Source of the DNA: Pseudonocardia autotrophica
Lineage (GTDB): Bacteria > Actinomycetota > Actinomycetes > Mycobacteriales > Pseudonocardiaceae
Length of the DNA stretch: 64,000 bases
Reading direction: 5' to 3'
NCBI RefSeq assembly: GCF_000717175.1
Contig: NZ_JNYD01000020.1
Span: 1 to 64,000, forward strand
Positions 56,031 through 64,000 of this stretch are shown one piece after another. The notes under the pieces are model-generated. The model made no database searches. It had not been told where the DNA came from and saw only the letters and a list, made by a program, of their open reading frames with translations. The translations under genes and the position numbers were made by a program. Positions within the stretch are counted from its first letter, which is position 1. Every line of letters starts with the position of its first letter.

Positions 56031-56735
56031 TCAGGTGGTCGCGTGGGCCAGGGCGACGGGCTCCCGCAGCATCGGCGGGTGCAGCGCGGTGGCCGGGCCG
56101 CGGCGGAAGAGCTGCGGTGGCCGGCCGCGGCCCCCGGTGACCCGGGTGGCCGTCGGGATGAGGAAACCGGGCGTGGAGGTGACCTTGCGCTGGAAGTTGC
56201 GCGGGTCGATCTCGGTGCGCCACACGGCCTCGTAGACCCGGCGCAGGTCGGTCACGGTGAACTCCGGGGGGCAGAAGGCTGCGGCCAGCGTGGTGTACTC
56301 CAGCTTCGCCCGCGCCCGCTCCACACCGTCGGCGAGGATCGTGTCGTGGTCGAAGGCCAGCCCGTACACGTCCTCGACGGGCAGGAACGCCGCCGTCGGT
56401 CCGCCGGTGGGCTCGGGGTCCGGCACGTCCGGCAGCAGCGCCAGATAACCCATGCTGAGCACCCGCCCGCGGGGGTCCCGGTCCGGTGCCGCGTACCCGC
56501 CCAGCTGCTCGAGGTGCCCCTGCACCGCGCCCTGGGTGGCCGCCCCGGTCTGCGCGACCAGCTCCCGCGCGGCCGTGTCGCCGAGGTCCTCGTCCGCCCG
56601 GACGAACCCGCCGGGCAGCGCCCAGTGGCTCTCGTAGGGCCGCTCCCCACGCCGGACGAGCAGCACGTTGAGCTGGTCGTGGCGCACGGTCAGCACCACC
56701 AGGTCGACCGCCACCGCGAACAGGTTCCCGCGCAT
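56031..56735 (-). CDS. NrtR-like regulator (Nudix domain plus winged helix)
   Basis: The 234-aa protein has an N-terminal Nudix fold (LNVLLVRRGERPYESHWALPGGFVRADEDLGDTAARELVAQTG) and a C-terminal winged-helix region (EFTVTDLRRVYEAVWRTEIDPRNFQRKVTSTPGFLIPT). The Nudix box REUxEExGU reads RELVAQTG, with both glutamates of the EE pair lost, so hydrolysis is unlikely; the domain probably senses an ADP-ribose-type ligand. In NrtR relatives this controls NAD metabolism; no such gene is adjacent here. TAGCCT (56766-56761, minus) is a likely -10. Confidence 0.88.
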   Translation of the reverse strand: MRGNLFAVAVDLVVLTVRHDQLNVLLVRRGERPYESHWALPGGFVRADEDLGDTAARELVAQTGAATQGAVQGHLEQLGGYAAPDRDPRGRVLSMGYLALLPDVPDPEPTGGPTAAFLPVEDVYGLAFDHDTILADGVERARAKLEYTTLAAAFCPPEFTVTDLRRVYEAVWRTEIDPRNFQRKVTSTPGFLIPTATRVTGGRGRPPQLFRRGPATALHPPMLREPVALAHATT

Positions 56736-56980
56736 CCCTCACCGCCTTCTCGTCGGCGTGAGGCTATCGGGTGAAGATCGGTCGCCGCAGGGCGGGCGGT
56801 ACGCCCGGTCGCCGGGTCGGCGGGCATCTCCGCAGGTGCGCTGACCTGCACAGGAGTCCGATGACGGCGCAGCGTGGCCGACGCCCGGGCGCGTCCTCCG
56901 CTCGGGAACGATGGGGCGACCGTGGGAAGGCTCACGTCCCCGAGGGGCCGTGCGAGAGGCGCCACCGGCCCTGACGGACG
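56736..56980. other. No gene seen (245 bp)
   Basis: Together with the following terminator this makes a 338-bp gap between the NrtR-like gene and the DUF3073 gene. Apart from the TAGCCT promoter element near 56761 nothing was recognised. Confidence 0.5.
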
Positions 56981-57010
56981 CCTCCCACCCGTCCGGAGGC
57001 GGGTGGGAGG
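56981..57010 (-). terminator. Terminator of the DUF3073 gene
   Basis: CCTCCCACCCG and CGGGTGGGAGG form a perfect 11-bp stem with an 8-nt loop, 63 bp past the DUF3073 stop codon. Confidence 0.75.
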
Positions 57011-57073
57011 GAATGCGTCGTGACGTCCGGTGGTGCCGAACAGCCCGCCCCGGCGGTGGGCGGGAGGACCGCG

Positions 57074-57271
57074 CTAGCGGCGCTCGTCGTCCTCGTCGTC
57101 GGCGTACGACCCGTAGCGCTCGGCGTACTCGTCGTACGACTCGTCGTCGTCGGTTACCGCCGTCCCACTGCCGATCTCCCGCTGCAATGCATCGAGATCC
57201 ATCGTGGGGGAGCTGTACTTGAGCGCTCGGGCCACCTTCGTCTGCTTGGCCTTGGCTCGTCCGCGCCCCAT
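57074..57271 (-). CDS. DUF3073 protein (Rv0810c-like)
   Basis: The 65-aa protein starts MGRGRAKAKQTKVARALKYSSPTMDLDALQREI and ends in a very acidic, tyrosine-rich tail (DDDESYDEYAERYGSYADDEDD), the DUF3073 pattern conserved across actinobacteria next to purM. Function unknown; a basic head with acidic tail suggests RNA or ribosome contact. AAGGGGG precedes the ATG, and TACTGT (57356-57351, minus) is a possible -10. Confidence 0.95.
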   Translation of the reverse strand: MGRGRAKAKQTKVARALKYSSPTMDLDALQREIGSGTAVTDDDESYDEYAERYGSYADDEDDERR

Positions 57272-57492
57272 GGCTGGTCCCCCTTACAACAGGGAAGGGG
57301 CGGCCGGATGTCTCGGCGGCCCCGTCTGTGTCATCACTGTCCTGGGCTCCACAGTACCGTGCGATAGCGCGAGCGTGCGACGTGGCATCGACGGTGTGAC
57401 CGAACTCGGTACGCGGTCCCGCGCGCACTCCGCGGTGCGATCACGCGGAGGGCGTGTCCGGCGGGCGGGCGGGTGCGGAAGGATCTCGGACC

Positions 57493-58329
57493 GTGCCGTC
57501 GCCGTTCCTCTCCTACCTGCGGGTCTACGAGCCGCTGCGCGCGTTCGACGGCGCGTCGGGCGCCGCGGTGCGGGCGGGGCTCGCGCGCGGGGCCGTCCGG
57601 CCGGACAGGGCGGGCCGCCGGGAGCGCGAGCTGTGCCTGCGGGCGATGCTGCGCGGGCGGCTCCTGCCGGGCGACGCCGGCGGCGGGGCGGGTGCCCCGG
57701 TCGACGTCCTGGTCCTCGGGGGCGAGGGCGGCGAACCGTTCGTCTGCCCGCTCGACACCCGGCCGCGCGCCGGGGCGGCCGTGCTGGGCTTCCTGGCCGA
57801 GGAGGACCCGGTGCTGCGGTCGTCGGCGCTCGTGGTGCCCGAGGCCGCGGCGCGGCGCCGGGCGGAGCGTGCGGTGGCCGAGCTCGGGGACTCCGCGGCC
57901 CACGTCGTGACGGCCGCGTGGACCGTCCCGCTGCCCTGGTTCGCCCTGGTCGACCCGGAGGAACGGCAGGTCAGGCTGGATGCGCAGCGCCGCGTCTGGT
58001 GGCGGGTGCCGATCGCCAAGGCGCTCGGCCGCGCCGGGCAGGCCGAGCGCGTCGTGCGCGGCGCCCTCGGCGACGACGGGCCCGCGGAGGTGCTTGCCGA
58101 GACCCGCGGCTGGCTGGAGCGGTTCGACCGGACGTCGATCGTCGAGCTGGACTACGGCGGCCTCGTTGACCTCGTCGACGACGCCGCCCTGCGCGCCGAC
58201 GACTCGGCGGGCGAGGTCCAGCGGGCGCTGCGGCTGCTGCGCGCGGGAGACCTCGACGAGGCCACCGAGTGCTACGGCCGGCTGCGCGACTTCTGGGGCC
58301 GGGTCGCCGCCCGTCAGCGGGACGGTTAG
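57493..58329 (+). CDS. Conserved actinobacterial protein of unknown function
   Basis: The 278-aa protein is not recognised. It begins VPSPFLSYLRVYEPLRAFDG and has a conserved-looking middle (VLGFLAEEDPVLRSSALVVPEAAARRRAERAVAEL; WTVPLPWFALVDPEERQV; WWRVPIAKALGRAGQAERVVR) with no membrane or metal motif. GGAAGGA lies 9 nt before GTG 57493. Its stop codon overlaps the stop of the opposing YgfZ-type gene by 4 bp. It is probably soluble. Confidence 0.82.
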   Translation: MPSPFLSYLRVYEPLRAFDGASGAAVRAGLARGAVRPDRAGRRERELCLRAMLRGRLLPGDAGGGAGAPVDVLVLGGEGGEPFVCPLDTRPRAGAAVLGFLAEEDPVLRSSALVVPEAAARRRAERAVAELGDSAAHVVTAAWTVPLPWFALVDPEERQVRLDAQRRVWWRVPIAKALGRAGQAERVVRGALGDDGPAEVLAETRGWLERFDRTSIVELDYGGLVDLVDDAALRADDSAGEVQRALRLLRAGDLDEATECYGRLRDFWGRVAARQRDG

Positions 58330-59408
58330 CGGACCCGCAGCTGCGCCGCGCGCCCGGGCGGCGGGGCGCCGTCGTCGGCCGCGTAGGAGTCCGGGTCGAT
58401 GGCCGCGGGCGAGGCCCGCTCCTCGGTCCCGGCGACCAGCTCGGCGTCCGCGGGCACCGACCGCTTGAGGAGCGCCAGCGCCACCGAACCCAGCTCGTGG
58501 TGCTGTGTGACACTGCCCACACGCCCGACGGGTCGCCCGTCCTTGAGGACGGGGTCGCCGGTCACCGGCAGCTCCTCGTCGCCCGCGTCGAGGTGCAGCA
58601 GCACCAGCCGGCGTGGCGGGCGCCCGAGGTTCGCGACGCGCGCGACCGTCTCCTGGCCGCGGTAGCAGCCCTTGGTGAGGTGCACGGCCGACGGGATCCA
58701 GTCGACCTCGTGCGGGATCGTCCTCCCGTCCGTGTCGAGGTGGACGCGGGGGCGACGGGACTCGACCCGGAGCGCCTCGAAGGCCATCGTCCCGGCCGGA
58801 CGGGCACCGGCGGCCGTGAGCCGCGCCCACCACGCGTCGCGCTCGGCGCGGGGGACGAGCACGTCGGCGGCGTCGGGCCCGGGCCAGGGCATGCGCCGGA
58901 CGAGCCCGCCCTCGGGCAGCGCGGCGCTGGCGTAGGCGCCCTCGGGCACCGGGAGGCCGGCCGCGGTGAGTGCCGCGGCCGTGTCCGGACCCACCACGGA
59001 CAGCACGGCGAGCTCGTCGGTCGCGTCCCGCGGCTCGACCTTCGACCAGAACACCATCTTCTGCAGGTAGGCCAGCAGCTCGGCCAGGTCGGCCTGCTCG
59101 GTGTCGAGCCAGACCGTGTCGCCGGCGTGCGAGACCACCGCGTGGTGCAGCACCCGACCCTGCGCGTCGAGGATCAGCGCCTCGGTGCCCGCACCCTCCG
59201 GCAGCTCGCTGACGTGCTGGCTCAGCAACAGGTGCAGCCAGCTCAGCCGGTCCTCGCCGGGCACCGCGATAACGCCGCGGTGGGAGCGGTCGACGACCGC
59301 GGCCGAGCGGGCCATCGCGCGCTGCTCGGCCAGCGGGTCGCCGCGGTGCGCGGGAACTGCGGCGTCGGGGTCCGGCTGCTCGACGGTCGCCTCGGGTCCC
59401 TCGGTCAC
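58326..59408 (-). CDS. ygfZ: YgfZ/GcvT-like folate-binding protein
   Basis: The 360-aa protein has the YgfZ mark KGCYRGQETVARV and the GcvT-like fold (DRSHRGVIAVPGEDRLSWLHLLLSQ; FEALRVESRRPRV; IPHEVDWIPSAVHLTKGCYRGQE). YgfZ helps build or repair certain iron-sulfur clusters in a folate-dependent way. GTG 59408 overlaps the fur stop (GTGA), so it is co-translated with a Fur regulator, which suggests control by iron or a related metal. Confidence 0.93.
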   Translation of the reverse strand: MTEGPEATVEQPDPDAAVPAHRGDPLAEQRAMARSAAVVDRSHRGVIAVPGEDRLSWLHLLLSQHVSELPEGAGTEALILDAQGRVLHHAVVSHAGDTVWLDTEQADLAELLAYLQKMVFWSKVEPRDATDELAVLSVVGPDTAAALTAAGLPVPEGAYASAALPEGGLVRRMPWPGPDAADVLVPRAERDAWWARLTAAGARPAGTMAFEALRVESRRPRVHLDTDGRTIPHEVDWIPSAVHLTKGCYRGQETVARVANLGRPPRRLVLLHLDAGDEELPVTGDPVLKDGRPVGRVGSVTQHHELGSVALALLKRSVPADAELVAGTEERASPAAIDPDSYAADDGAPPPGRAAQLRVR

Positions 59409-59863
59409 GCGCGCGCCTCCTTCTCTCCGAGTTCCTGGGACGCCTTCAGATCGGCCTCGCGGCAGGTCGCGCACCGCCCCGAGAGCGCCACGTGCGTGAC
59501 GTCGAGCTCGAAGTCCTCCCGCTCGCGCAGGCGGTCCGCCAGTTCGTCCATCAGTGCCGTGGGCGCCTCGCTCACCGCGCCGCAGTGGTGGCACACGAGG
59601 TGGACGTGCTCGTGCGCCCGCTCCGAGTAGGTCGGCGCGCCGTGCCCGAGATGGGTGTGCCGGACGAGCCGCAGCTCCTCGAGGAGGTCGAGCGTGCGGT
59701 AGACGGTGGTGATGTTCACCGCCGGCGCCGCGCGCTGTACCTGCGTGCAGATCTGCTCGGGCGTGGCGTGGCCCAGCTCGCGGACCGCGTCGAGCACCAG
59801 CTGGCGCTGGGGTGTCATCCGCAGACCGCGCCGGTGCAGCGTCGACTTGAGCGAGGTGTCCAC
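59405..59863 (-). CDS. Fur-family metal-dependent regulator
   Basis: The 152-aa protein has the Fur winged helix (LRMTPQRQLVLDAVRELGHATPEQICTQVQ; VNITTVYRTLDLLEELRLVRHTHLGHGAPTYS), the metal-site HEHVHLVCHHCG with CxxC, and a second C-terminal CATC. GTG 59863 lies 7 nt after TACCAT, so it is leaderless. Which metal it reads (Fe, Zn or Mn) cannot be told from sequence alone. Coupled to ygfZ. Confidence 0.94.
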   Translation of the reverse strand: MDTSLKSTLHRRGLRMTPQRQLVLDAVRELGHATPEQICTQVQRAAPAVNITTVYRTLDLLEELRLVRHTHLGHGAPTYSERAHEHVHLVCHHCGAVSEAPTALMDELADRLREREDFELDVTHVALSGRCATCREADLKASQELGEKEARA

Positions 59864-60051
59864 GGCCCTGATGGTAGGCGCGTCGACGGGCGTGGGACCG
59901 TGGCGAGGGTGAGTGCTCCACGGGCTGCTGTCGCAAGTCGACTGGCCGGGTGGAGTCGTGCTCCGTTAGGGTGAACGCTTCTGAACGCGAGTACGGATCT
60001 CCCTACCCTCGGCGAAGTGAGCGGTGGGGCGACGACGGAAAGGGTCGGGAC

Positions 60052-61503
60052 ATGACGGCTGACGGGGGTGAGCGCTCGCTCGGTGCCCCGCGGTTCGACG
60101 TCGTGCTCCGCGGCTACGACCGCAGGCAGGTCGACGAGCACGTGGCGCGCCTGCAGCGGGTCCTCGCGCGCATGCGCGCCGACCTGGACGCCGCCCGCAG
60201 CCATCCCTTCCCTGCCGTGGGGCCGCAGCCCGGCATGGGCCCTGGGCCGCGCCCGATGGGACCCGGGGGGCCGATGGGCCCACAGCCGGGACCGCCGCCG
60301 GGTGCCCGCCCGCGTCCCACACCGCGTCCGCGCCCGGGCGGACCCGAGTCGCCGGACATGATCGGCTCTTTCACCGACCGCATGCAGAGCATCCTGCAGG
60401 CCGCGGAGGAGGAGGCCGAGGAGATCCGCACGTCGGCCCGTCGCGAGGCCAGGGCCGAGACCGAGTCGCTGCGCAAGGAGCAGGAGAACGCGCGCACCGA
60501 GCTCGCCGAGCTGAGCCGGCAGCGCGACGCCGTCGTGGCCGAGCTGACCCGCCTCCGCGGCCAGCTCGAGGGCCTGCTCGGCGCCCCGACCGCGCGGTTC
60601 GCCGTCACGCCGCCGTCGTCCGGCGCGTCCTCGCCGTCGACGGGCGAGGACGCGCGCACCGATCGGCCCGTGCGGCCGAGCCCGCGTCCGAAGCCCGCAC
60701 CTGCGCCGGCCGAGGGTCCGGCCGCGGGACCCGCCGCCCAGCCGCTGCCGGGTGCGGCGCCGTCCTCGTCCTCCGGGGCTCCGGGTGGGACCGCCGGGTC
60801 GCAGGGCGCGTCGTCGCCTGGGTCGGCGTCGGCGGCCGAGGAGACCACTGCCGTCCGTCGTCCCGAGTCCGGCTCGGCGCCCGGCGACCTCTTCCGGCCG
60901 GCCTCCGAGACCCGCGCCGAGAACCGCACCGGGACCCGCGCCGAGACCCGCGCCGAGAACCGCACCGAGAACCGCGCCGAGAACCGGGGCGAGAGCCGTC
61001 CGGAGCCCGACGAGGACGCCGAGCCGGCCACCGCGATGGTTCCGCTCGCGTCGTCCGATGAGGACGCCGAGAAGCCCGAACCGTCTGCGCGGCAGGTGGA
61101 ACCGGACCGCACGGTCGCCGTGTCCGCGGTCTCCGCGCTGTCCCCGGCGAAGCGATCCGGGGACACCGGATCGGCTGAAAAGTCGAGCGCCACCCCGCCC
61201 GCGAGCGGGTCGGACACGCCGGGTGACACGCCCACGGCGAAGGCCGAGCCGGCGGCGAAGGCCGCGGCCGACGAGGTGTCCGAGACGGTCAAGGTCAGCG
61301 CGGTCCGGCCGGCGCCCGCGCCGTCCGGCGACTCCGCCAAGGGGCGGAACGGCAGGTCAGGGCCTTCCGATGAGTCGCGCAGCGGTGTGTCGGCCGGGGA
61401 GCGCAGCGGGTCGTCCGGGTCGTCGTCCGGATCGGCGCGCCCGTCCGGGAGCGACGACGCGGCCCGTGCGGACCGGTCGACCTCGGGATCACGCTCCGGA
61501 TAG
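60052..61503 (+). CDS. DivIVA-domain protein with long disordered tail
   Basis: The 483-aa protein starts with a DivIVA-like first segment (RFDVVLRGYDRRQVDEHVARLQRVLARMRADLDAA), then a proline/glycine-rich linker (about 60-100), and a coiled coil (MIGSFTDRMQSILQAAEEEAEEIRTSARREARAETESL, to about 180). The last 300 residues are disordered, rich in Ser/Pro/Ala/Glu with a short RAENRT repeat. This is like other actinobacterial DivIVA/SepIVA relatives that place cell-wall or polar growth. ATG 60052 follows AAAGGG. A TAGGGT element lies at about 59967. Confidence 0.85.
   Translation: MTADGGERSLGAPRFDVVLRGYDRRQVDEHVARLQRVLARMRADLDAARSHPFPAVGPQPGMGPGPRPMGPGGPMGPQPGPPPGARPRPTPRPRPGGPESPDMIGSFTDRMQSILQAAEEEAEEIRTSARREARAETESLRKEQENARTELAELSRQRDAVVAELTRLRGQLEGLLGAPTARFAVTPPSSGASSPSTGEDARTDRPVRPSPRPKPAPAPAEGPAAGPAAQPLPGAAPSSSSGAPGGTAGSQGASSPGSASAAEETTAVRRPESGSAPGDLFRPASETRAENRTGTRAETRAENRTENRAENRGESRPEPDEDAEPATAMVPLASSDEDAEKPEPSARQVEPDRTVAVSAVSALSPAKRSGDTGSAEKSSATPPASGSDTPGDTPTAKAEPAAKAAADEVSETVKVSAVRPAPAPSGDSAKGRNGRSGPSDESRSGVSAGERSGSSGSSSGSARPSGSDDAARADRSTSGSRSG
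60907..60993 (+). repeat. Degenerate repeat of CGCGCCGAGAACCGCACC type within the DivIVA-like gene
   Basis: About eight 9-12-bp units coding for RAENRT/RAET/RTEN occur back to back in the disordered tail. The units keep frame. Confidence 0.8.
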
Positions 61504-61547
61504 AACGACTGCACACCGTGACGTAGATCGGCGTAGCGTGCGCGCTC

Positions 61548-63191
61548 ATGGAGCAGGCGTTCTCGGCTGACGTCCTCGTGCCGCTCGGCGTCGGGGCCGC
61601 GGCACTGGTGATCGCGGTCGTGATCGTCGTCGTGCGGGCGTTGCGCGGCAAGGCGAAGTCCCAGCCGGTGGCCGAGCCTACCCACTCCGACTGGACCGGC
61701 GAGTCCGTCGGCGAGATGCCTGCGCCGCGCCCCGCGCCCGAGCCCGTGCCCGCCGGGGTCGCGGCGGGTGGTGCTGCTGCGGGTGGTGCTGCTGCGGGTC
61801 CCGATGACGCGGCCGCGCTCGTCGGGCAGGCCCGCCCGCGGACCGTGGCCGACGCGGTGGCCGTCCGCGAGGCCGACACCGCGCCGCTCCCCGTGCAGTC
61901 CGACGTCCTGCTCGCGCGTGCCCGCGCCCACCGTGCGGCGGCCGAGCACGCCGCCGCCATCCAGACCGAGGCCCGCCGCGCCGCCTCGGGCGACGACCCG
62001 GGCCCGCAGGAGGAGTCGCGGGGCGACGAGCCGGGCCCGGGGCGCACCGACGGCCGCGCGACCGCCGTCGGACACCGTTCGCTCGCCGACCAGGGTGCGG
62101 TGGATGTCGAAGCCGACGCCGCCGGCGAGGACACCTCCGCAGCCCGGCCCGCCGGCGACGCCACGTCGGAGGGAGCGGCGGAGGGAGTGACGGGCCGAAC
62201 CGCCCCTGCGGAGCCGCCGACGACAGGCGCCGATGAACCGGCTGCCCGAGCTGCTGCTGCCGACCGGCAGGAGGGCGTCGCCGACGTCGTGTCGCTGCGG
62301 CGCGACTCCGTGCCGGTCATCGGCGAGTCCGGCCCCCGCTCCGTTCCTGCCGACCGGCCAACTCCCGACGCCGAGGAGCCCGAGCTCACCCCGGCAACCC
62401 GCGCTGCGCGGCTCATGGCGGCCGCGAAGGGTGCGCCCACCCCCTACGCGCGCTCCCGCGAGGCGGTGCCGGAGAGCGGGCAGGAGCCGGCCGCGGGCGA
62501 CGCGGTGGCTCCCACCGACGAGCGCCCCACCGCCGCCCAGCTCGCCGCCCTCGCCGAGCAGAGCACCGTGCCGGCCGCGAGCACGGACGCCACCGGCCCT
62601 GCTCCCTCGGGGCCCGACGGGTCCGCTGACGGTGGCGAGAACGAGCCGGAGACCGAGACGGAGACCGAGACGGTGACCGGAAGCGGGGCCGCCGACCAGA
62701 CCTCGGCCGACCGCCCTGCCCAGGCCGAGCCGCCGGGCTCCGAACCGCAGGACGCCGACCAGCAGGAACCCGCTCAGCCGGGTGGGCTCGAGCCCGTCAG
62801 TGCCGAGCAGCCGGGCATCGACCAGCCGGGGCCGGAGGAGGCGGGGTCCAGCCGGACCGTCGCCGCGGCCGTCCAGCACGCCCTGGCGGCGCGCGCGCGT
62901 GCCGCGCAGCCGAACGGCGTGGTCGACCCGCGCCGCGGCGACGCCCGCGACCGGCTCCTCGCCGTGCTGCTCGACGACCCGGCGCGCGCGGTCGGCGCGA
63001 CGGTCGAGCTGCAGAGCCAGCAGGAGGAGCTCAGCCGGCTCGCGGAGGAGATGCGTACCCGCCGGGACGAGCTCGGCGCCGTCGTCCGCCGGCTGGCCGC
63101 CGCCGGCCTCGGCCCGGACCAGGTCGCGAAGCTCGCCGGCCTCGACCGCGCCGAGGTCGACCGCATGCTCGGCCGGCCCCGCCGCCCCTGA
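61548..63191 (+). CDS. Membrane-anchored low-complexity protein with conserved C-terminal helical region
   Basis: The 547-aa protein has an N-terminal membrane helix (VLVPLGVGAAALVIAVVIVVVRAL), about 400 residues of disordered Ala/Pro/Glu/Asp-rich sequence, and a C-terminal helical region (VQHALAARARAAQPNG; ARDRLLAVLLDDPARAVGATVELQSQQEELSRLAEEMRTRRDELGAVVRRLAAAGLGPDQVAKLAGLDRAEVDRML). The final segment resembles a helix-turn-helix-like end (GLGPDQVAKLAGLDRAEVDRML). A 15-bp tandem duplication (GGTGCTGCTGCGGGT) lies at 61769-61798. ATG 61548 is 8 nt behind TAGCGT. Function unknown. Confidence 0.82.
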   Translation: MEQAFSADVLVPLGVGAAALVIAVVIVVVRALRGKAKSQPVAEPTHSDWTGESVGEMPAPRPAPEPVPAGVAAGGAAAGGAAAGPDDAAALVGQARPRTVADAVAVREADTAPLPVQSDVLLARARAHRAAAEHAAAIQTEARRAASGDDPGPQEESRGDEPGPGRTDGRATAVGHRSLADQGAVDVEADAAGEDTSAARPAGDATSEGAAEGVTGRTAPAEPPTTGADEPAARAAAADRQEGVADVVSLRRDSVPVIGESGPRSVPADRPTPDAEEPELTPATRAARLMAAAKGAPTPYARSREAVPESGQEPAAGDAVAPTDERPTAAQLAALAEQSTVPAASTDATGPAPSGPDGSADGGENEPETETETETVTGSGAADQTSADRPAQAEPPGSEPQDADQQEPAQPGGLEPVSAEQPGIDQPGPEEAGSSRTVAAAVQHALAARARAAQPNGVVDPRRGDARDRLLAVLLDDPARAVGATVELQSQQEELSRLAEEMRTRRDELGAVVRRLAAAGLGPDQVAKLAGLDRAEVDRMLGRPRRP

Positions 63192-63296
63192 CCCGCCCGC
63201 ACCGCACGATCACTCCGAGCGCGACAGGCGCTCCTCAGCTCATCGGCGCCAGTGGCACGGTCACACCGGAACGATCATCGCCACAGCGGACCGCCC

Positions 63297-63926
63297 TCAG
63301 CCCACCACCCGGTGCAGCAGGGCGGACATGTGCGGCTGCATCGGCTGCCCCTGCATCGCCCGCTCGTCGACGTAGGCGAGGTCGCCCTGGTTGACCAGGC
63401 CGTAGAGCCGCTTGGCCGCGACGACGTCCTTGGCGGACGGGGTGCGCACCACCGCGTCGGTCTCGATCTGCCAGGAGCGCAGGTCGCCCTTCTCGCCGTA
63501 CCAGGCCTCGATGATGCCGGTGGCGTGGGCGATGAGGACCTCGAGCGAGCCGTCGGGCTGCGGGCGCCAGAACCCGGTCTCGCGCGCGGCGGGCCGGATG
63601 ACCTTCCCGTCCTCGTCGAGCAGCCAGGCTCGGGCCTCGTACGAGACGAACGGGCGCCCGTCGTGCGCGAACACGAGCTGCTGGCCGAAGTGGAAGGGTC
63701 CGTCGATGGTCGGGTAGACGACCTCGCCGGTCCCGCGCCACACGCCGATCAGCGGGAGCAGGCCGACGCACTGCTCGTGCAGGTCCGGGCCCTGCCGGAG
63801 GTTGGCGGTGTCGTCGGGGACCGGCAGGTCGTCCCACTGGGGGCGGTTGCGCTGCGGTGAGTCCGGCGCGGCGTTGACGGGGCCGGTGATCGTGGTGGGG
63901 ACGTCGTTGCCGTCGGGCTGCGTCAT
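63297..63926 (-). CDS. Nitrobindin-like heme-binding beta-barrel protein
   Basis: The 209-aa protein has the motif LIGVWRGTGEVVYPTI, close to the nitrobindin GxWxGxGxGxYPTI with the third Gly replaced by Val, then a beta-rich barrel (FHFGQQLVFAHDGRPFVSYEARAW; ETGFWRPQPDGSLEVLIAHATGIIEAWYGE). A C-terminal MQPHMSALLHRV holds the candidate heme-ligand histidine. Such proteins bind heme and may scavenge nitric oxide or peroxynitrite. It matches Rv0813c in position. ATG overlaps the stop of the upstream gene (ATGA). Confidence 0.9.
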   Translation of the reverse strand: MTQPDGNDVPTTITGPVNAAPDSPQRNRPQWDDLPVPDDTANLRQGPDLHEQCVGLLPLIGVWRGTGEVVYPTIDGPFHFGQQLVFAHDGRPFVSYEARAWLLDEDGKVIRPAARETGFWRPQPDGSLEVLIAHATGIIEAWYGEKGDLRSWQIETDAVVRTPSAKDVVAAKRLYGLVNQGDLAYVDERAMQGQPMQPHMSALLHRVVG

Positions 63927-64000
63927 GCGGAGGGCTCCTCCGGGACTTCCTCGGTCGGCCGGGCCGCGAGCGCGGCGGCGGCGTCGGGCGCCGTCGTGAA
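63923..64000 (-). CDS. C-terminal end of an upstream gene (partial)
   Basis: The last 25 codons of a minus-strand frame enter the window (ending with RPTEEVPEEPSA). The stop overlaps the nitrobindin-like start by ATGA, which supports a real coupled gene. The product cannot be named from this tail; in M. tuberculosis the neighbour of Rv0813c is Rv0814c. Confidence 0.5.
   Translation of the reverse strand, partial: FTTAPDAAAALAARPTEEVPEEPSA

Overview
The window comes from a high-GC actinobacterium of the Pseudonocardiaceae type (Pseudonocardia-like). The evidence is very high GC with many GTG starts, numerous leaderless genes (a TANNNT -10 element 6-8 nt before the start codon), a mycobacterial-type TopA without zinc fingers, a DUF222 protein, and gene order matching two Mycobacterium tuberculosis segments. 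Positions 8-28 kb correspond roughly to topA-Rv3647c-helicase-Rv3654c/60c-6C RNA-Rv3661-Rv3662c-acs-ephE. Positions 29.8-64 kb correspond to the purine region Rv0772-Rv0813c. The taxonomic placement is inference from these features; no database search was run.

Layout: 1-2.2 kb holds the end of an SOS-controlled DUF222 gene, tRNA-Pro(CGG), a metallophosphoesterase and a YqeY protein. 2.3-4.9 kb is a two-gene island of visibly lower GC; both proteins carry the same 20-residue glycine/valine motif near the N-terminus and the genes overlap by 4 bp. 5-13 kb holds topA, a second gene behind a LexA-like box, two paralogous lipoproteins and a proton-pumping pyrophosphatase (hppA). 13.5-21.8 kb holds an Hrq1/SftH-type helicase facing a complete Tad/Flp-type secretion operon (CpaE-like, TadA, a 41-aa ORF, TadB, TadC, a DUF4244 pilin-like protein and two TadE-like proteins). 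The last TadE-like gene has no in-frame stop before it runs antisense through the helicase. 22.2-22.4 kb holds a 6C small RNA, then a HAD phosphatase. 23.7-29.6 kb holds a degenerate Fic-like protein, acs, arfB, a holin-X-like membrane protein, an epoxide-hydrolase-like enzyme and a glycerophosphodiesterase.

29.8-57 kb carries most of de novo purine synthesis (purD, purB-purC, purS-purQ, purL, purF, purM). Interspersed are an aminotransferase, a K+ channel, a threonine aldolase, an ECF sigma/membrane-partner pair, a coupled three-gene signalling operon (receiver-PP2C, CHASE3 histidine kinase, receiver), two CGWCG membrane paralogues with a nuclease-like protein, and a GGDEF-EAL protein. PurN, PurE/K and PurH are not in the window. 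The end holds an NrtR-like regulator, DUF3073, a Fur regulator coupled to a YgfZ-type protein, two long low-complexity proteins (one DivIVA-like) and a nitrobindin-like protein.

Many neighbours are translationally coupled by ATGA or GTGA overlaps, notably across the Tad operon and the signalling operon. No CRISPR array, insertion sequence or prophage was seen.
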